Counted from the first letter of the stretch, positions 41,300 to 50,123 are shown. The stretch: DNA of 64,000 bases from Lachnospiraceae bacterium (GCA_910575775.1 CAJTEY010000022.1:1-64000); one strand, 5' to 3'. Notes: generated by a model from the letters alone, not told the origin. A program made the numbers and translations.

Positions 41300-41325
41300 T
41301 GTCGCATTTAATATTGACATTTTCA
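41300..41325 (-). repeat. Right terminal inverted end with outward -35
   Basis: Bases 41300-41312 are the exact inverse of 4389-4401; the outer 13 bases carry TTGACA at 41314-41319 pointing outward. Confidence 0.8.
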
Positions 41326-41340
41326 TAATGCGGAACAGAA
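41326..41340 (+). repeat. Right 15-bp direct repeat
   Basis: Identical to 4361-4375. The host gene resumes in frame at 41341. Confidence 0.9.
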
Positions 41341-41908
41341 TAAGGAACTGCTTGAAAAGATACCGCACAGAATCTTTATGGATCTGGCGGTGGTCTATTA
41401 TGCCGTGGCCAGAGACCATGCGCGGGAGGACATAGGGACGATCCTTATTTATAACGGGCATATGGAGATGTGGGGACAGGAAGAGGAAAACCTTTACCAG
41501 ACGGCGATGATGAATATGCGCGCTGATGGCGAAGCTGACCTTGCTACTATCGAAACCGTTATAAAGCGGATCGCGCCGGAGATCACATTTCCATCTGTGC
41601 CTTGTAATGTTCCGTGGGATACAAGAATGTATATACTAACAAACTGCCGTAAGCGTTTCGGGGCAGCGGAGATCCTTGACAAGAAAACCCTGCGGATGAT
41701 CGCGGACAAGGTAGGGGACGGATTCATTGTGCTGCCCAGTTCTGTACATGAGACAATCGTACTGCCGCCAAGGGATGAGACAGAATATGAATGGCTGGCG
41801 GCTCAGGTGCGGGAGGTCAATGATACACAGGTGGATATCGAAGAAAGGTTATCTTATCATGTGTATATGTACAGCAGGGATGAGGAGGCACTGCAGATCG
41901 TTGCCTGA
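41341..41908 (+). pseudogene. DUF5688 gene, 3' part
   Basis: Continuation of the gene cut at 4375. The frame reads NKELLEKIPHRIFMDLAVVY and runs 189 codons to the TGA at 41906-41908. It contains the conserved NCRKRFGAAEILDKKTLRMI and FIVLPSSVHETIVLPP segments of DUF5688. An internal ATG at 41378 could express an N-terminally lacking fragment, but no ribosome binding site supports it. Confidence 0.85.
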
Positions 41909-42059
41909 CGGCAGGAGTATGCGGTGATGGATGGTATAAAGAGCAGAAAATCTTGTCAGTGATAGGATGATCTGCTCTTTTTGTGCCGACTTTTGTACAT
42001 AATCTGAGCGGCAGATGGAATACGCATGGCGAGACATACAGAGGAAAGAGGTGGATAGA

Positions 42060-42350
42060 ATGGAGAAAAACGGATTGTTGGAGATAATCGCGGCACACAG
42101 AACAGTGAAAGATTTGGATGAGCTGATAAAGAAGGACAAATATTACCAGGAGGCATTGGCAGAAGAACAGTCAGCATCAGACATAATGGACAGCCTGAGC
42201 CTTACCTCAGAACAGAAAAAAGCTGTTGACCGTGTCATTACGGCATATAATGAATGTGGTTCGGCATACGGCGCTGTAGCTTACCGATTCGGAATGGAGG
42301 ATGGGATCAGGGTGCGGATGGAGATGGAGGAGATCTTGCATCTTTCATAG
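42060..42350 (+). CDS. DUF6809-like small protein
   Basis: The ATG at 42060 (after AAAGAGGTGG) gives 96 residues; an in-frame ATG at 42015 has no ribosome binding site. It is helical, with EEQSASDIMDSLSLTSEQKK and a C-terminal AYRFGMEDGIRVRMEMEEIL segment. The latter resembles the FxYGFRLGARLM-type ending of DUF6809 proteins common on Firmicute integrative elements. Family assignment is tentative. Confidence 0.55.
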   Translation: MEKNGLLEIIAAHRTVKDLDELIKKDKYYQEALAEEQSASDIMDSLSLTSEQKKAVDRVITAYNECGSAYGAVAYRFGMEDGIRVRMEMEEILHLS

Positions 42351-42789
42351 AAATGATGTATTGTGCTGCTGTTGCGCCATTCATTATATGTTGCATCCGA
42401 TATTGGCACGGATAATAGTAAGGGGTGGTATGAGTGGAATGGATACCACCATACCACCCATACCACGACAATATAAATCTGAAACTGATAGACTGTAAAA
42501 AGAAGATTCATGAAGAATACAGGAATTTTGTACTCTTTCTAATTTTCTAAATTCATAAGTTGAAATAACTTTCTATATTGTATCCTCTTATATTGTATGT
42601 AAAGTGTAACGTGAATTGTAATCTATATAAATACACAGAATATTCGTATAAAAGCGGTGATTATTTATGTGTGTATGGAGATTTTTGCTTGTGAGTTGAT
42701 CAAATGAATGGTATAATAAAAATCGTATTAGCATGTGGGAATACTTGATAATTCATAAGTTTTCAAAAAGGAACCGAGAGGATTATACT
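42351..42789. other. 439-base intergenic region with ACC repeats and promoter
   Basis: No gene is seen. GGTGGTAT (42424-42431) and ATACCACC (42443-42450) form an inverted repeat, followed by another ATACCACC and a near copy (to about 42466). The rest is AT-rich and ends with the promoter of the restriction cassette. The AT content rises sharply here, marking the left edge of the cassette. Confidence 0.5.
42689..42717 (+). promoter_or_regulatory. Promoter of the TcmP/R-M cassette
   Basis: TTGTGA (42689-42694), 17 bases, perfect TATAAT (42712-42717), about 70 bases before the XRE gene. Confidence 0.65.
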
Positions 42790-43026
42790 ATGGAAGTAAG
42801 TTACAAAAAACTTTGGAAACTGCTTATTGATAAAGATATGAAGAAGAAAGATCTTCAGGCAAAAGCTGGAATCAGTTGGACTTCCGTTACGAAATTATCT
42901 AAGGGTGAGAATGTGAGCATGGAAGTTCTGATGAAGATTTGCAAGGCTTTGGAATGCAATATCGGAGATATTATGGATCTGATTCCGGAAGAAGGTGATA
43001 TAAATGGCAAGTTCAAAAAGGAATGA
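42790..43026 (+). CDS. XRE-family regulator of the cassette
   Basis: The ATG at 42790 with GAGAGGA upstream gives 78 residues; an ATG at 42733 would add an unusual AT-rich leader. It is a YozG-like XRE HTH (YKKLWKLLIDKDMKKKDLQA, WTSVTKLSKGENVSMEVLMK, ALECNIGDIMDLIPE). Small C-protein-like regulators often delay restriction expression until the methylase has protected the host. It overlaps tcmP by 23 bases and so is co-transcribed. Confidence 0.8.
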   Translation: MEVSYKKLWKLLIDKDMKKKDLQAKAGISWTSVTKLSKGENVSMEVLMKICKALECNIGDIMDLIPEEGDINGKFKKE

Positions 43027-44134
43027 TCTGGTCAGTGTTGCGCCACCGCATAGTATTAAAAAATTTGAACTTATATCGGAGTATGTAAAAGCATGGATTC
43101 AGATTTTGATGTTGAATCAGAAATGTAGGGGAATTGTATATATTGATTGCATGTCAAACAGTGGTGTTTATAAAAATGATGAAGGTGAAGAGATAGAAGG
43201 GACGCCTCTTTTAGTGTCTGAGATTATAGCGGATGCAATGATTACATACACAAACAAGCAAGCTTATTTATATTTCAATGATTTGGACTCAAAGAAGATT
43301 GATTTACTGAAAACAAGGATACCAAAGCAGACAAATAACTTTCATATTTACACTGAAGCAATGGATGCCAATGTGCTGTTAAGGAAAATTGGTACTCAAT
43401 TTACAACGGCATTCAGTGATATGCATTTTTTGCTGGTATATGATCCTTATGATGCGCATATTGAATGGGACGCGATGATGCCTTTTCTCAAGAATTGGGG
43501 AGAAATTATTATCAATCATATGGTCTCTGATCCCATTAGAGGGGCTAAGACGGCTAAGAAGCAGAAGGTTATTGAGAAATATGAAGAAACCTATCAGACG
43601 ACAATTGATGAGCTGATTTCTTTTGGTAGTGATAGAAATGCCTTTGAAACAAAGATAGAGCAGATTATAAGGGACGGTAGTGGCAGAAGCGAAAAAAGAT
43701 ATTATATTGCGTCATTTCCATTTTTTAATAGTAATAATTCGGTGGTGTATAACTTGATCCATTGCACTGGACATTATAAAGGATTTGAACTTTTTAAATC
43801 TACTGCATGGAAAACCTTTGGTGATAAATCTTCTTTAAAGAATACGCACAACATTGAAGATCAGATGAGTTTTACTATAAGCGATAATGGCGAACTTGTT
43901 ATGGGGGTACAGGTAGACGAATCTTGTTACAATCTCAGAGATGCCGCAAAGTATGTACAGGAACATTTTGCTGGGAAGGAAAACGTTCCTAATGATGATG
44001 TGTGGACATATCTTGGAGAACATCCTGTGTTTCCGACAAGAGATTATAAGAATAAGATTAAGGATGTATTGAAACGGGAATTTGGCATGAAGGCATCCCG
44101 TAGTTCAATGACATTTTTAGATAGGAGCTATTGA
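43004..44134 (+). CDS. tcmP: Three-Cys-motif partner protein TcmP
   Basis: A 376-residue protein that I recognise as the TcmP (three-Cys-motif partner) family: PPHSIKKFELISEYVKAWIQ near the front, YIDCMSNSGVYKND near residue 50, YLYFNDLDSKKIDLLK, and HFLLVYDPYDAHIEWDAMMP near 147-166. The D-S-N-S-G and D-P-Y segments recall a Rossmann methyltransferase fold. It is translated from the XRE overlap and is directly followed by its namesake three-cysteine radical SAM-like partner. Function unknown; frequent in defence-like loci. Confidence 0.85.
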   Translation: MASSKRNDLVSVAPPHSIKKFELISEYVKAWIQILMLNQKCRGIVYIDCMSNSGVYKNDEGEEIEGTPLLVSEIIADAMITYTNKQAYLYFNDLDSKKIDLLKTRIPKQTNNFHIYTEAMDANVLLRKIGTQFTTAFSDMHFLLVYDPYDAHIEWDAMMPFLKNWGEIIINHMVSDPIRGAKTAKKQKVIEKYEETYQTTIDELISFGSDRNAFETKIEQIIRDGSGRSEKRYYIASFPFFNSNNSVVYNLIHCTGHYKGFELFKSTAWKTFGDKSSLKNTHNIEDQMSFTISDNGELVMGVQVDESCYNLRDAAKYVQEHFAGKENVPNDDVWTYLGEHPVFPTRDYKNKIKDVLKREFGMKASRSSMTFLDRSY

Positions 44135-44136
44135 AC

Positions 44137-44913
44137 ATGCCAAATGTGGAAGGCTATATCACAAGGAAATCCATGCTATACAAAACAGGTGTGGAGTATG
44201 GGGATTATACATTGAATTTTGTGCAGGGATGTGCGCATGGCTGCAAGTATCCTTGTTATGCCTTTCTGTTGAAGAAACGCTTTGGACAGATCAAATCCTA
44301 TGAAGAGTGGTTGAAGCCATACTTGGTATTGAATACTCTGGAAATATTAGATAGAGAAATTCCTCGTTTAAAGGATAAAATTAAATCTGTTCAGCTATGC
44401 TTTACAACCGATCCGTTTATGGTTGGATATCCGGAGATAGAGAAGATGAGTTTGGATGTAATTAAAAAGTTGAATACTGCAGGAATAATGTGTACGGTGC
44501 TTACGAAGGGCATTCTTCCAATTGGACTGGCGAAGTATTCAAGAAAAAATGAATATGGAATTACGCTGATATCTTTGGATGAAGAATACAGAAAGAAGAT
44601 GGAACCAGGGGCTACTCCATATGCTGATAGACTGAAAGCGTTAAAAAATTTGCATGATAAAGGCTGTAAAACATGGGTTAGCGTGGAACCATATCCTACA
44701 CCGAATTTGATAGATCAAGATTTGAAAAAAATATTGAAAGCCACAAGTTTTGTAGACAAAATTATTTTTGGCAGAACAAATTATTGCAAGGATGTTACAT
44801 TGGGGTATCCAGAGCATAAGCAATTCTATAATGAGAGGGCAAAGGAAGTGATCGACTTCTGCATAAGTGAAGGGATTGCTTACCATATAAAAGATAAGAC
44901 AATTACATGGTAA
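44137..44913 (+). CDS. Three-Cys radical SAM-like protein (TcmP partner)
   Basis: The ATG at 44137 with ATAGGAG upstream gives 258 residues; a TTG six bases earlier is too close to the ribosome binding site. The N-terminus has YTLNFVQGCAHGCKYPCYAF: three cysteines spaced C-x3-C-x3-C (near residues 31-39), not the standard C-x3-C-x2-C. The rest looks like an SplB-type TIM barrel (SVQLCFTTDPFMVGYPEI, CTVLTKGILPIG, TWVSVEPYPTPNLI). Two bases separate it from tcmP. Chemistry and target unknown; nucleic acid is likely given its neighbours. Confidence 0.8.
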   Translation: MPNVEGYITRKSMLYKTGVEYGDYTLNFVQGCAHGCKYPCYAFLLKKRFGQIKSYEEWLKPYLVLNTLEILDREIPRLKDKIKSVQLCFTTDPFMVGYPEIEKMSLDVIKKLNTAGIMCTVLTKGILPIGLAKYSRKNEYGITLISLDEEYRKKMEPGATPYADRLKALKNLHDKGCKTWVSVEPYPTPNLIDQDLKKILKATSFVDKIIFGRTNYCKDVTLGYPEHKQFYNERAKEVIDFCISEGIAYHIKDKTITW

Positions 44914-44915
44914 AA

Positions 44916-44933
44916 TCTGTCTTTGAAGACAGA
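44916..44933. promoter_or_regulatory. Perfect inverted repeat before mod
   Basis: TCTGTCTT-TG-AAGACAGA lies three bases after the radical SAM stop and about 55 bases before mod, without a T run. It may be an operator or an RNA processing stem separating the two halves of the cassette. Confidence 0.4.
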
Positions 44934-44989
44934 ACATGAGATAAGATTGGAATGCTGGAATTACAACGCCAGTAAAACGGAGGGATGGC

Positions 44990-47074
44990 ATGGCTGCAAT
45001 TCATGATTTGCTTGCTCAGGTACAGGATGAGGCACTGAGAGTTAGATTGGAGCAGGAAATAAATAGACTATCAAAAGCGAAGAAATTTGGGTTGGTGTTT
45101 GAAGAACATCTGCCGGAGTGTACACCGCTTTATGATATTCCGGTAAAACGCGGCTCTACGGTTGCGAAGAAGACCGGTGCCGTCAGTGATATGTATGAAG
45201 TGAGTGACATCAAGGATGGTATAGCCATATGTTATCACAAGGTGACAGAAAAAAGAGAAGAAATTCTAGTGAATGAGTTGGTAAGCGTGGCTCAGTTTGG
45301 AGAACCAATCTATCCATATCTGAAGCTGATTGATAATGTATGTAATGCTCCAGACAGCGATCTATGGCATACATTGATTGAGGCGGATAATTATCATGCT
45401 TTGCAGTTGCTAGAATATCTTTATGCAGGAAAAGTGGACTGTATTTATATTGATCCGCCTTACAACACGGGCGCAAGGGATTGGAAATACAATAATGATT
45501 ATGTTGACGGGGCTGATGCATATCGGCATAGTAAGTGGTTGTCGTTTATGCAGAAGAGGCTAAAGGTTGCAAAAAAGCTATTGAATCCAAAAGATTCTGT
45601 TCTTATTGTGACAATAGATGAGAAAGAATATCTTCATCTGGGATGTTTGCTCGAGGAAATGTTTCCAGAGGCAGGAATGCAAATGATAAGTTCTGTAATA
45701 AATCCGGCGGGAGCGGGTAGACAGAATGAATTTTCAAGAACGGATGAATATATTTTTGTGTTGCAACTGGGAGCGGCAAGAGTACTGCCAGAAAGCCGCG
45801 ATATGGAAAATGTGCCAATAATATGGGATACCTTAAGAAGATCAGATCTTGCATCCAGACGGGGAACAATAAAAGGCGGTACATCACAGTTTTATCCAAT
45901 TTATGTGGACGATAAAACTCATCGAATAAGAGAAATAGGAGCCCCTTTAGCACATGATGTGCCTATAGAAACAGTTCCTGAAATGCCCGGATGCACAACT
46001 GTATTTCCTATACGAGATAACGGTATTGAAATGTGTTGGGGACTTAGACCAGAGCAGGCGCGCATAAGGTTGCAGGATGGATATATTCGGGTTGGCAAAT
46101 ATATGCCTGAAAAACCACAAAAATATATCATATCTTATGTTACGGGAGGAGTAGTCCGTGATATAGAGTCTGGTGCTGCGATAGTGACAGGTAGAGATGA
46201 AGATGGAAGTGTTATAGCTCATTATCCCAAGGGAAGAGATAAAATGCCTACCACGAACTGGAATCGACCTACTCATGATGCACAAAGATATGGAACAGGG
46301 ATACTGAAATTGATTTTTTTGGATAAAAGATTTTCATTTCCCAAATCTCTATATGCAGTACATGATGTGATTAACTTTTTCTTAGGAGAAAAAAAGGATG
46401 CTTTGGTGCTAGATTTTTTTGCTGGTTCTGGCACCACTCTTCACGCTGTAAATCTGTTAAATGAAGAAGACGGAGGAAAACGTTGCTGTATTATTGCCAC
46501 AAACAATGAAGTATCTGATGAAGAGTCAAAGACTTTACAAAAACAGGGTTTTAAGCCGGGGGATGAAGAATGGGAGAAACTTGGTATAGCTCGTTATATT
46601 ACTTGGCCGCGAACTGTCTGTAGTATCGAAGGACGTGATATTAATGGAAAGCCTTTGAAGGGTAACTATCTTGGAAGTGGCATTCCAATGTCAGAAGGCT
46701 TTAGGGCAAATGTGGCATTCTTTAAACTTGGATTTCTGAATAAGACAGCAGTTGCTTTAGGACATCAGTTAGCCGAACTCTTTCCTGTTCTTTGGCTGAA
46801 AGCTGGAGCTCACGGACCGTGCCCAACACTTGAAGATGATGGAGCTTATATGCAGGTTCTTCCAGAAAATAGGTTTGCTATTCTTATAGACGAAAAACAT
46901 TTCCAGAAATTCGATGAGGAAGTGAGAAAGCATCCGAAAATCCAGACGATTTATATCGTCACAGATTCAGAAGCTGGATATCGCGAAATGATTTCTGGGT
47001 ATGATGATAAAGATACATTCCAGCTTTACAGAGATTATCTGGATAACTTCCGGATCAATACAGTAGGGAGGTAA
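44990..47074 (+). CDS. mod: Type III DNA methyltransferase (Mod)
   Basis: A 694-residue beta-class N6-adenine methyltransferase. Motif IV DPPYNTG is at residue ~155 and motif I VLDFFAGSGTTLHAV at ~473-487, the circular order typical of type III Mod. The long region between (about 220-450) should be the target recognition domain. EEHLPECTPLYDIPVKRGS near the front is also family-like. It starts four bases from res at its 3' end and would both mark host DNA and give specificity to the complex. Confidence 0.9.
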   Translation: MAAIHDLLAQVQDEALRVRLEQEINRLSKAKKFGLVFEEHLPECTPLYDIPVKRGSTVAKKTGAVSDMYEVSDIKDGIAICYHKVTEKREEILVNELVSVAQFGEPIYPYLKLIDNVCNAPDSDLWHTLIEADNYHALQLLEYLYAGKVDCIYIDPPYNTGARDWKYNNDYVDGADAYRHSKWLSFMQKRLKVAKKLLNPKDSVLIVTIDEKEYLHLGCLLEEMFPEAGMQMISSVINPAGAGRQNEFSRTDEYIFVLQLGAARVLPESRDMENVPIIWDTLRRSDLASRRGTIKGGTSQFYPIYVDDKTHRIREIGAPLAHDVPIETVPEMPGCTTVFPIRDNGIEMCWGLRPEQARIRLQDGYIRVGKYMPEKPQKYIISYVTGGVVRDIESGAAIVTGRDEDGSVIAHYPKGRDKMPTTNWNRPTHDAQRYGTGILKLIFLDKRFSFPKSLYAVHDVINFFLGEKKDALVLDFFAGSGTTLHAVNLLNEEDGGKRCCIIATNNEVSDEESKTLQKQGFKPGDEEWEKLGIARYITWPRTVCSIEGRDINGKPLKGNYLGSGIPMSEGFRANVAFFKLGFLNKTAVALGHQLAELFPVLWLKAGAHGPCPTLEDDGAYMQVLPENRFAILIDEKHFQKFDEEVRKHPKIQTIYIVTDSEAGYREMISGYDDKDTFQLYRDYLDNFRINTVGR

Positions 47075-47077
47075 GCC

Positions 47078-49948
47078 ATGAAAATAGAATTGTTCCCATT
47101 TCAGAAAAGAGCATTAGATGAACTCAGAATGAAGTCGGCGGAAGCTGTGTATCGTTATGGGAGAACACATTCCAAGCAGGTGGTTTCATTTACGGCACCG
47201 ACCGGAGCAGGAAAGACCATTATCATGGCTGCCTTAATTGAGAGTATTTTCTTTGGTGATGAATTGTATCCAGAGCAGCCGGAAGCGATTATTGTGTGGT
47301 TGTCAGATTCACCGCAGTTGAATGAACAGTCAAAAGATAAGATTGATCTGAAAGCGGATAAGATTCGACTGGGGCAGTGTGTAACAGTTCAGGATGATTT
47401 CTTTGATCAGGAGATGTTTGATGATGGACACATTTACTTTTTGAATACGCAGAAGTTAGGAAAGAGTTCAAATCTGACAAAGAAAACCGACAATCGTCAG
47501 TATACGATTTGGGAGACTTTGGCAAATACGGTAAGAGAAAAGGGTGATCGGCTTTATTTCATTATTGATGAAGCACACCGCGGTATGCAGGGACGTGAAG
47601 CCGGACGTGCGACTACTATTATGCAGAAGTTCCTTAAAGGAAGCCCGGCAGATGGTATCGATGCTATGCCGGTTGTTATCGGAATGTCTGCCACATCTGC
47701 AAGATTTAACGCGCTGGTTCAGGGTATCGCTTCTGATACGCAATACGTTGTGGTTACCACAGATGAAGTCAGAGCTTCAGGTTTGCTGAAGGAACGAATT
47801 GTTATTTCTTATCCGGAAGAAAGATCCAGTAATAGGGATATGGCTGTTCTGCAGGCAGCAGCGGATGAATGGAAGAATAAATGGGATCACTGGTACCAGT
47901 ATTGCTATGAGCAGCACTATGCTTACGTGAATCCGGTTATGTTGCTCCAGGTGCAGAATGCTACATCTGCATCAATTTCCGCGACAGATTTGGCTGATTG
48001 TATTCAGAAGATAGAAGAAAGAACGGGTTTCTGTTTCCAAGAAGGTGAAGTAGTACACACTTTTGGAGATGCCAATGCGGTTATAAAAATTAACGGATTA
48101 GATGTACCATATGTGGCTCCATCAGCAATTGCCGAAGATAAACGTATACGAGTAGTGTTCTTCAAGGAGAGCCTGTCAACAGGCTGGGATTGTCCGAGGG
48201 CAGAGACAATGATGTCCTTTCGCCATGCGGCCGATGCAACTTATATTGCCCAGTTATTGGGACGTATGATACGCACTCCGATGCAGATGCACATTCAGGT
48301 GGATGAAACACTGAATGAAGTGCACCTTTATCTGCCCTATTTCAATTCAGACACTGTAAAGCAGGTGGTGGAAGAATTACAAAATGCTGAAGGTGGCGAT
48401 ATTCCTGCAGATATTTATGGTGAATCTTTAGATACCAGAGTTATGGACACATTATCTGTCAGGCCGAGAAGCATATCCAATGGAGATGGCACCAGACATA
48501 CATTTACGTATCCCGGGCAGATGACAATGTTTGATCAGCAGGGAATATCAGCGATAGAAATACATGATGGTGGAACTGGTCAGTATGGAAGTGAACGGAC
48601 GGGAAAGGAATCTGACATCCGAGAAGCGTCATCGACAGTTAATATAGGTTTGGATAACATACAGTCTGGTGATGTGCAGGCACAAACTGTAACAAAAGTA
48701 GATCAGATACAATCATCAGGGCTTTCATCAGCATTAGGCTCTACTCAGGTGTCAGCTCCGGAACAACCAGTACAGATAGAGCAGCAATCATTCATTGATC
48801 GAGAAGGGATTGTAAAAGCTATCAATAATTCTGGTTTGCTTACTTATGAAGTGAATTTTGTAAAAAGAAGTAATTATCTTAATTCTTTGTATGGTCTTGC
48901 AAGGCTTCTAAGGCAGTCAGGAAAGTACTTGGATGCAACAGATGATGTACTGGAAGAAATTGTCTGTATGATCAAGGAGTATATAGAAAATCTGAAACGT
49001 GAAGGCAAGTACGATGATATGGCAGAAAAGATTATGGAGTTTGAAATGAACTCGCAGGTTTTTGACGTGTTCGGTAAGACTGTGGATGATAATATTGTTC
49101 ATAGGTTTATGTCCAATACAGATATTGATATTGATCGGCAATTCCGTAGGGCGGAGACGAAGCTTGGGAATGAGGGTGTAGGAAACAAATATGGTCATTA
49201 TTATTATGATGAGGATGATCCAAATGCCTATAAGATTGATGTAATACTGTATGCATCTAATGATGACTGTTATGAGAGACTGCTTGCTTATGCGGAGAAG
49301 GCTTTCCATAAAATGAATGACAATTATCGCCGTAAAATTGTTGGACTAGAGGAAAGATTCATTAAGCAGTACAACAGGATTGTTTCAGATGGAGATATTG
49401 TAAGTAAGCATAACTTCCGCCTTCCGGAAACCATTAGCTTACCACATGAGGTAAATGGTAAAGATTATATAGATCATCTTTTCGTTGATGATAGTGGAAA
49501 GGCGCGTATTAATCTGAATAGTTGGGAAGAAGGGGTTTTGATTGAAGAACAGGAACAGCCGGATTATGTATGTTGGCTTAGGAATCCTCCAAGAAAGCCG
49601 TGGTCTTTGTGCATACCATATGAGATGAGCGGAGAGCAGAAACCAACATATCCAGACTTCGTGATTGTGCGTCAGGATAGTGACAATGCATATGTAATGG
49701 ACATTCTGGAGCCACATGATCCTACCAGAATTGATAATTTAGGCAAAGCAAGAGGATTTGCTGAATATGCAAGACAGAATCCTGGGGTTGGCCGTATCCA
49801 ACTGATCCGCATGAGTAAAGATGCTGTAGGTCATAATCGATTTAAGAGGTTGGATATGGCAATGAGCGCTGTGAGAGATAAGGTTTTACGCGCAATGTCC
49901 AATGATGAATTAGATCACATTTTTGATACAGATGGATTCTTCATGTAA
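47078..49948 (+). CDS. res: Type III restriction helicase-nuclease (Res)
   Basis: A 956-residue SF2 translocase. It has a Q-like start (IELFPFQKRALDEL), Walker A TAPTGAGKTIIMAA (~39-52), YFIIDEAHRGMQG (~159-171), GMSATSARFNALV, and STGWDCPRAETMMSFRHAAD with LLGRMIRTP as motifs V/VI. An insertion around 480-570 is Ser/Gln rich and looks disordered. The C-terminus has PTYPDFVIVRQD and YVMDILEPHDPTRID. This resembles a PD-(D/E)XK nuclease, but the usual final E-x-K lysine is not seen, so nuclease activity is less certain. Confidence 0.88.
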   Translation: MKIELFPFQKRALDELRMKSAEAVYRYGRTHSKQVVSFTAPTGAGKTIIMAALIESIFFGDELYPEQPEAIIVWLSDSPQLNEQSKDKIDLKADKIRLGQCVTVQDDFFDQEMFDDGHIYFLNTQKLGKSSNLTKKTDNRQYTIWETLANTVREKGDRLYFIIDEAHRGMQGREAGRATTIMQKFLKGSPADGIDAMPVVIGMSATSARFNALVQGIASDTQYVVVTTDEVRASGLLKERIVISYPEERSSNRDMAVLQAAADEWKNKWDHWYQYCYEQHYAYVNPVMLLQVQNATSASISATDLADCIQKIEERTGFCFQEGEVVHTFGDANAVIKINGLDVPYVAPSAIAEDKRIRVVFFKESLSTGWDCPRAETMMSFRHAADATYIAQLLGRMIRTPMQMHIQVDETLNEVHLYLPYFNSDTVKQVVEELQNAEGGDIPADIYGESLDTRVMDTLSVRPRSISNGDGTRHTFTYPGQMTMFDQQGISAIEIHDGGTGQYGSERTGKESDIREASSTVNIGLDNIQSGDVQAQTVTKVDQIQSSGLSSALGSTQVSAPEQPVQIEQQSFIDREGIVKAINNSGLLTYEVNFVKRSNYLNSLYGLARLLRQSGKYLDATDDVLEEIVCMIKEYIENLKREGKYDDMAEKIMEFEMNSQVFDVFGKTVDDNIVHRFMSNTDIDIDRQFRRAETKLGNEGVGNKYGHYYYDEDDPNAYKIDVILYASNDDCYERLLAYAEKAFHKMNDNYRRKIVGLEERFIKQYNRIVSDGDIVSKHNFRLPETISLPHEVNGKDYIDHLFVDDSGKARINLNSWEEGVLIEEQEQPDYVCWLRNPPRKPWSLCIPYEMSGEQKPTYPDFVIVRQDSDNAYVMDILEPHDPTRIDNLGKARGFAEYARQNPGVGRIQLIRMSKDAVGHNRFKRLDMAMSAVRDKVLRAMSNDELDHIFDTDGFFM

Positions 49949-50000
49949 TTAAGATATAAAACAGAATGAAAGCGTTACAGGAGGCATTGGGGCCTGTTGG

Positions 50001-50123
50001 ATGGTGAAATTTATGCAGCAGTATGATATGGGATATGGAGATTCTACGAAGGAAAAACAGGAACAGCCGGATGTGAGTCTGGAAGAAATAGATAGGCTAT
50101 TAAAGAGTGCAGATAATCATTAA
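50001..50123 (+). CDS. Short acidic peptide, hypothetical
   Basis: A 40-residue frame MVKFMQQYDMGYGDSTKEKQ ending LEEIDRLLKSADNH. An AGGAGG lies 16 bases before the ATG, too far for ideal use; GTG at 50004 is no better. Its amphipathic C-terminal helix and position between the restriction cassette and the replication gene suggest a small element protein. Confidence 0.35.
   Translation: MVKFMQQYDMGYGDSTKEKQEQPDVSLEEIDRLLKSADNH

Larger units (their letters stand above)
4376..41325. mobile_element. 36,950-bp transposable siphovirus prophage
   Basis: The element is bounded by 15-bp direct repeats and by ends that share ATTAAATGCGACA in inverted orientation, each exactly 13 bases from the junction. 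It contains a full HK97-type head and siphovirus tail set, lysis genes, early replication genes, a diversity-generating retroelement and a lysogeny module. I see no tyrosine or serine integrase; the only recombinase is an IS30-type transposase (40243-41283). All phage genes except one moron are on the + strand. The extent is precise because the split host gene can be rebuilt in frame. Confidence 0.9.

Noticed and set aside
44916..44933. Inverted repeat as a terminator between the TcmP pair and mod
   Set aside because: The stem has no T run, so it is kept only as a possible operator or processing site.
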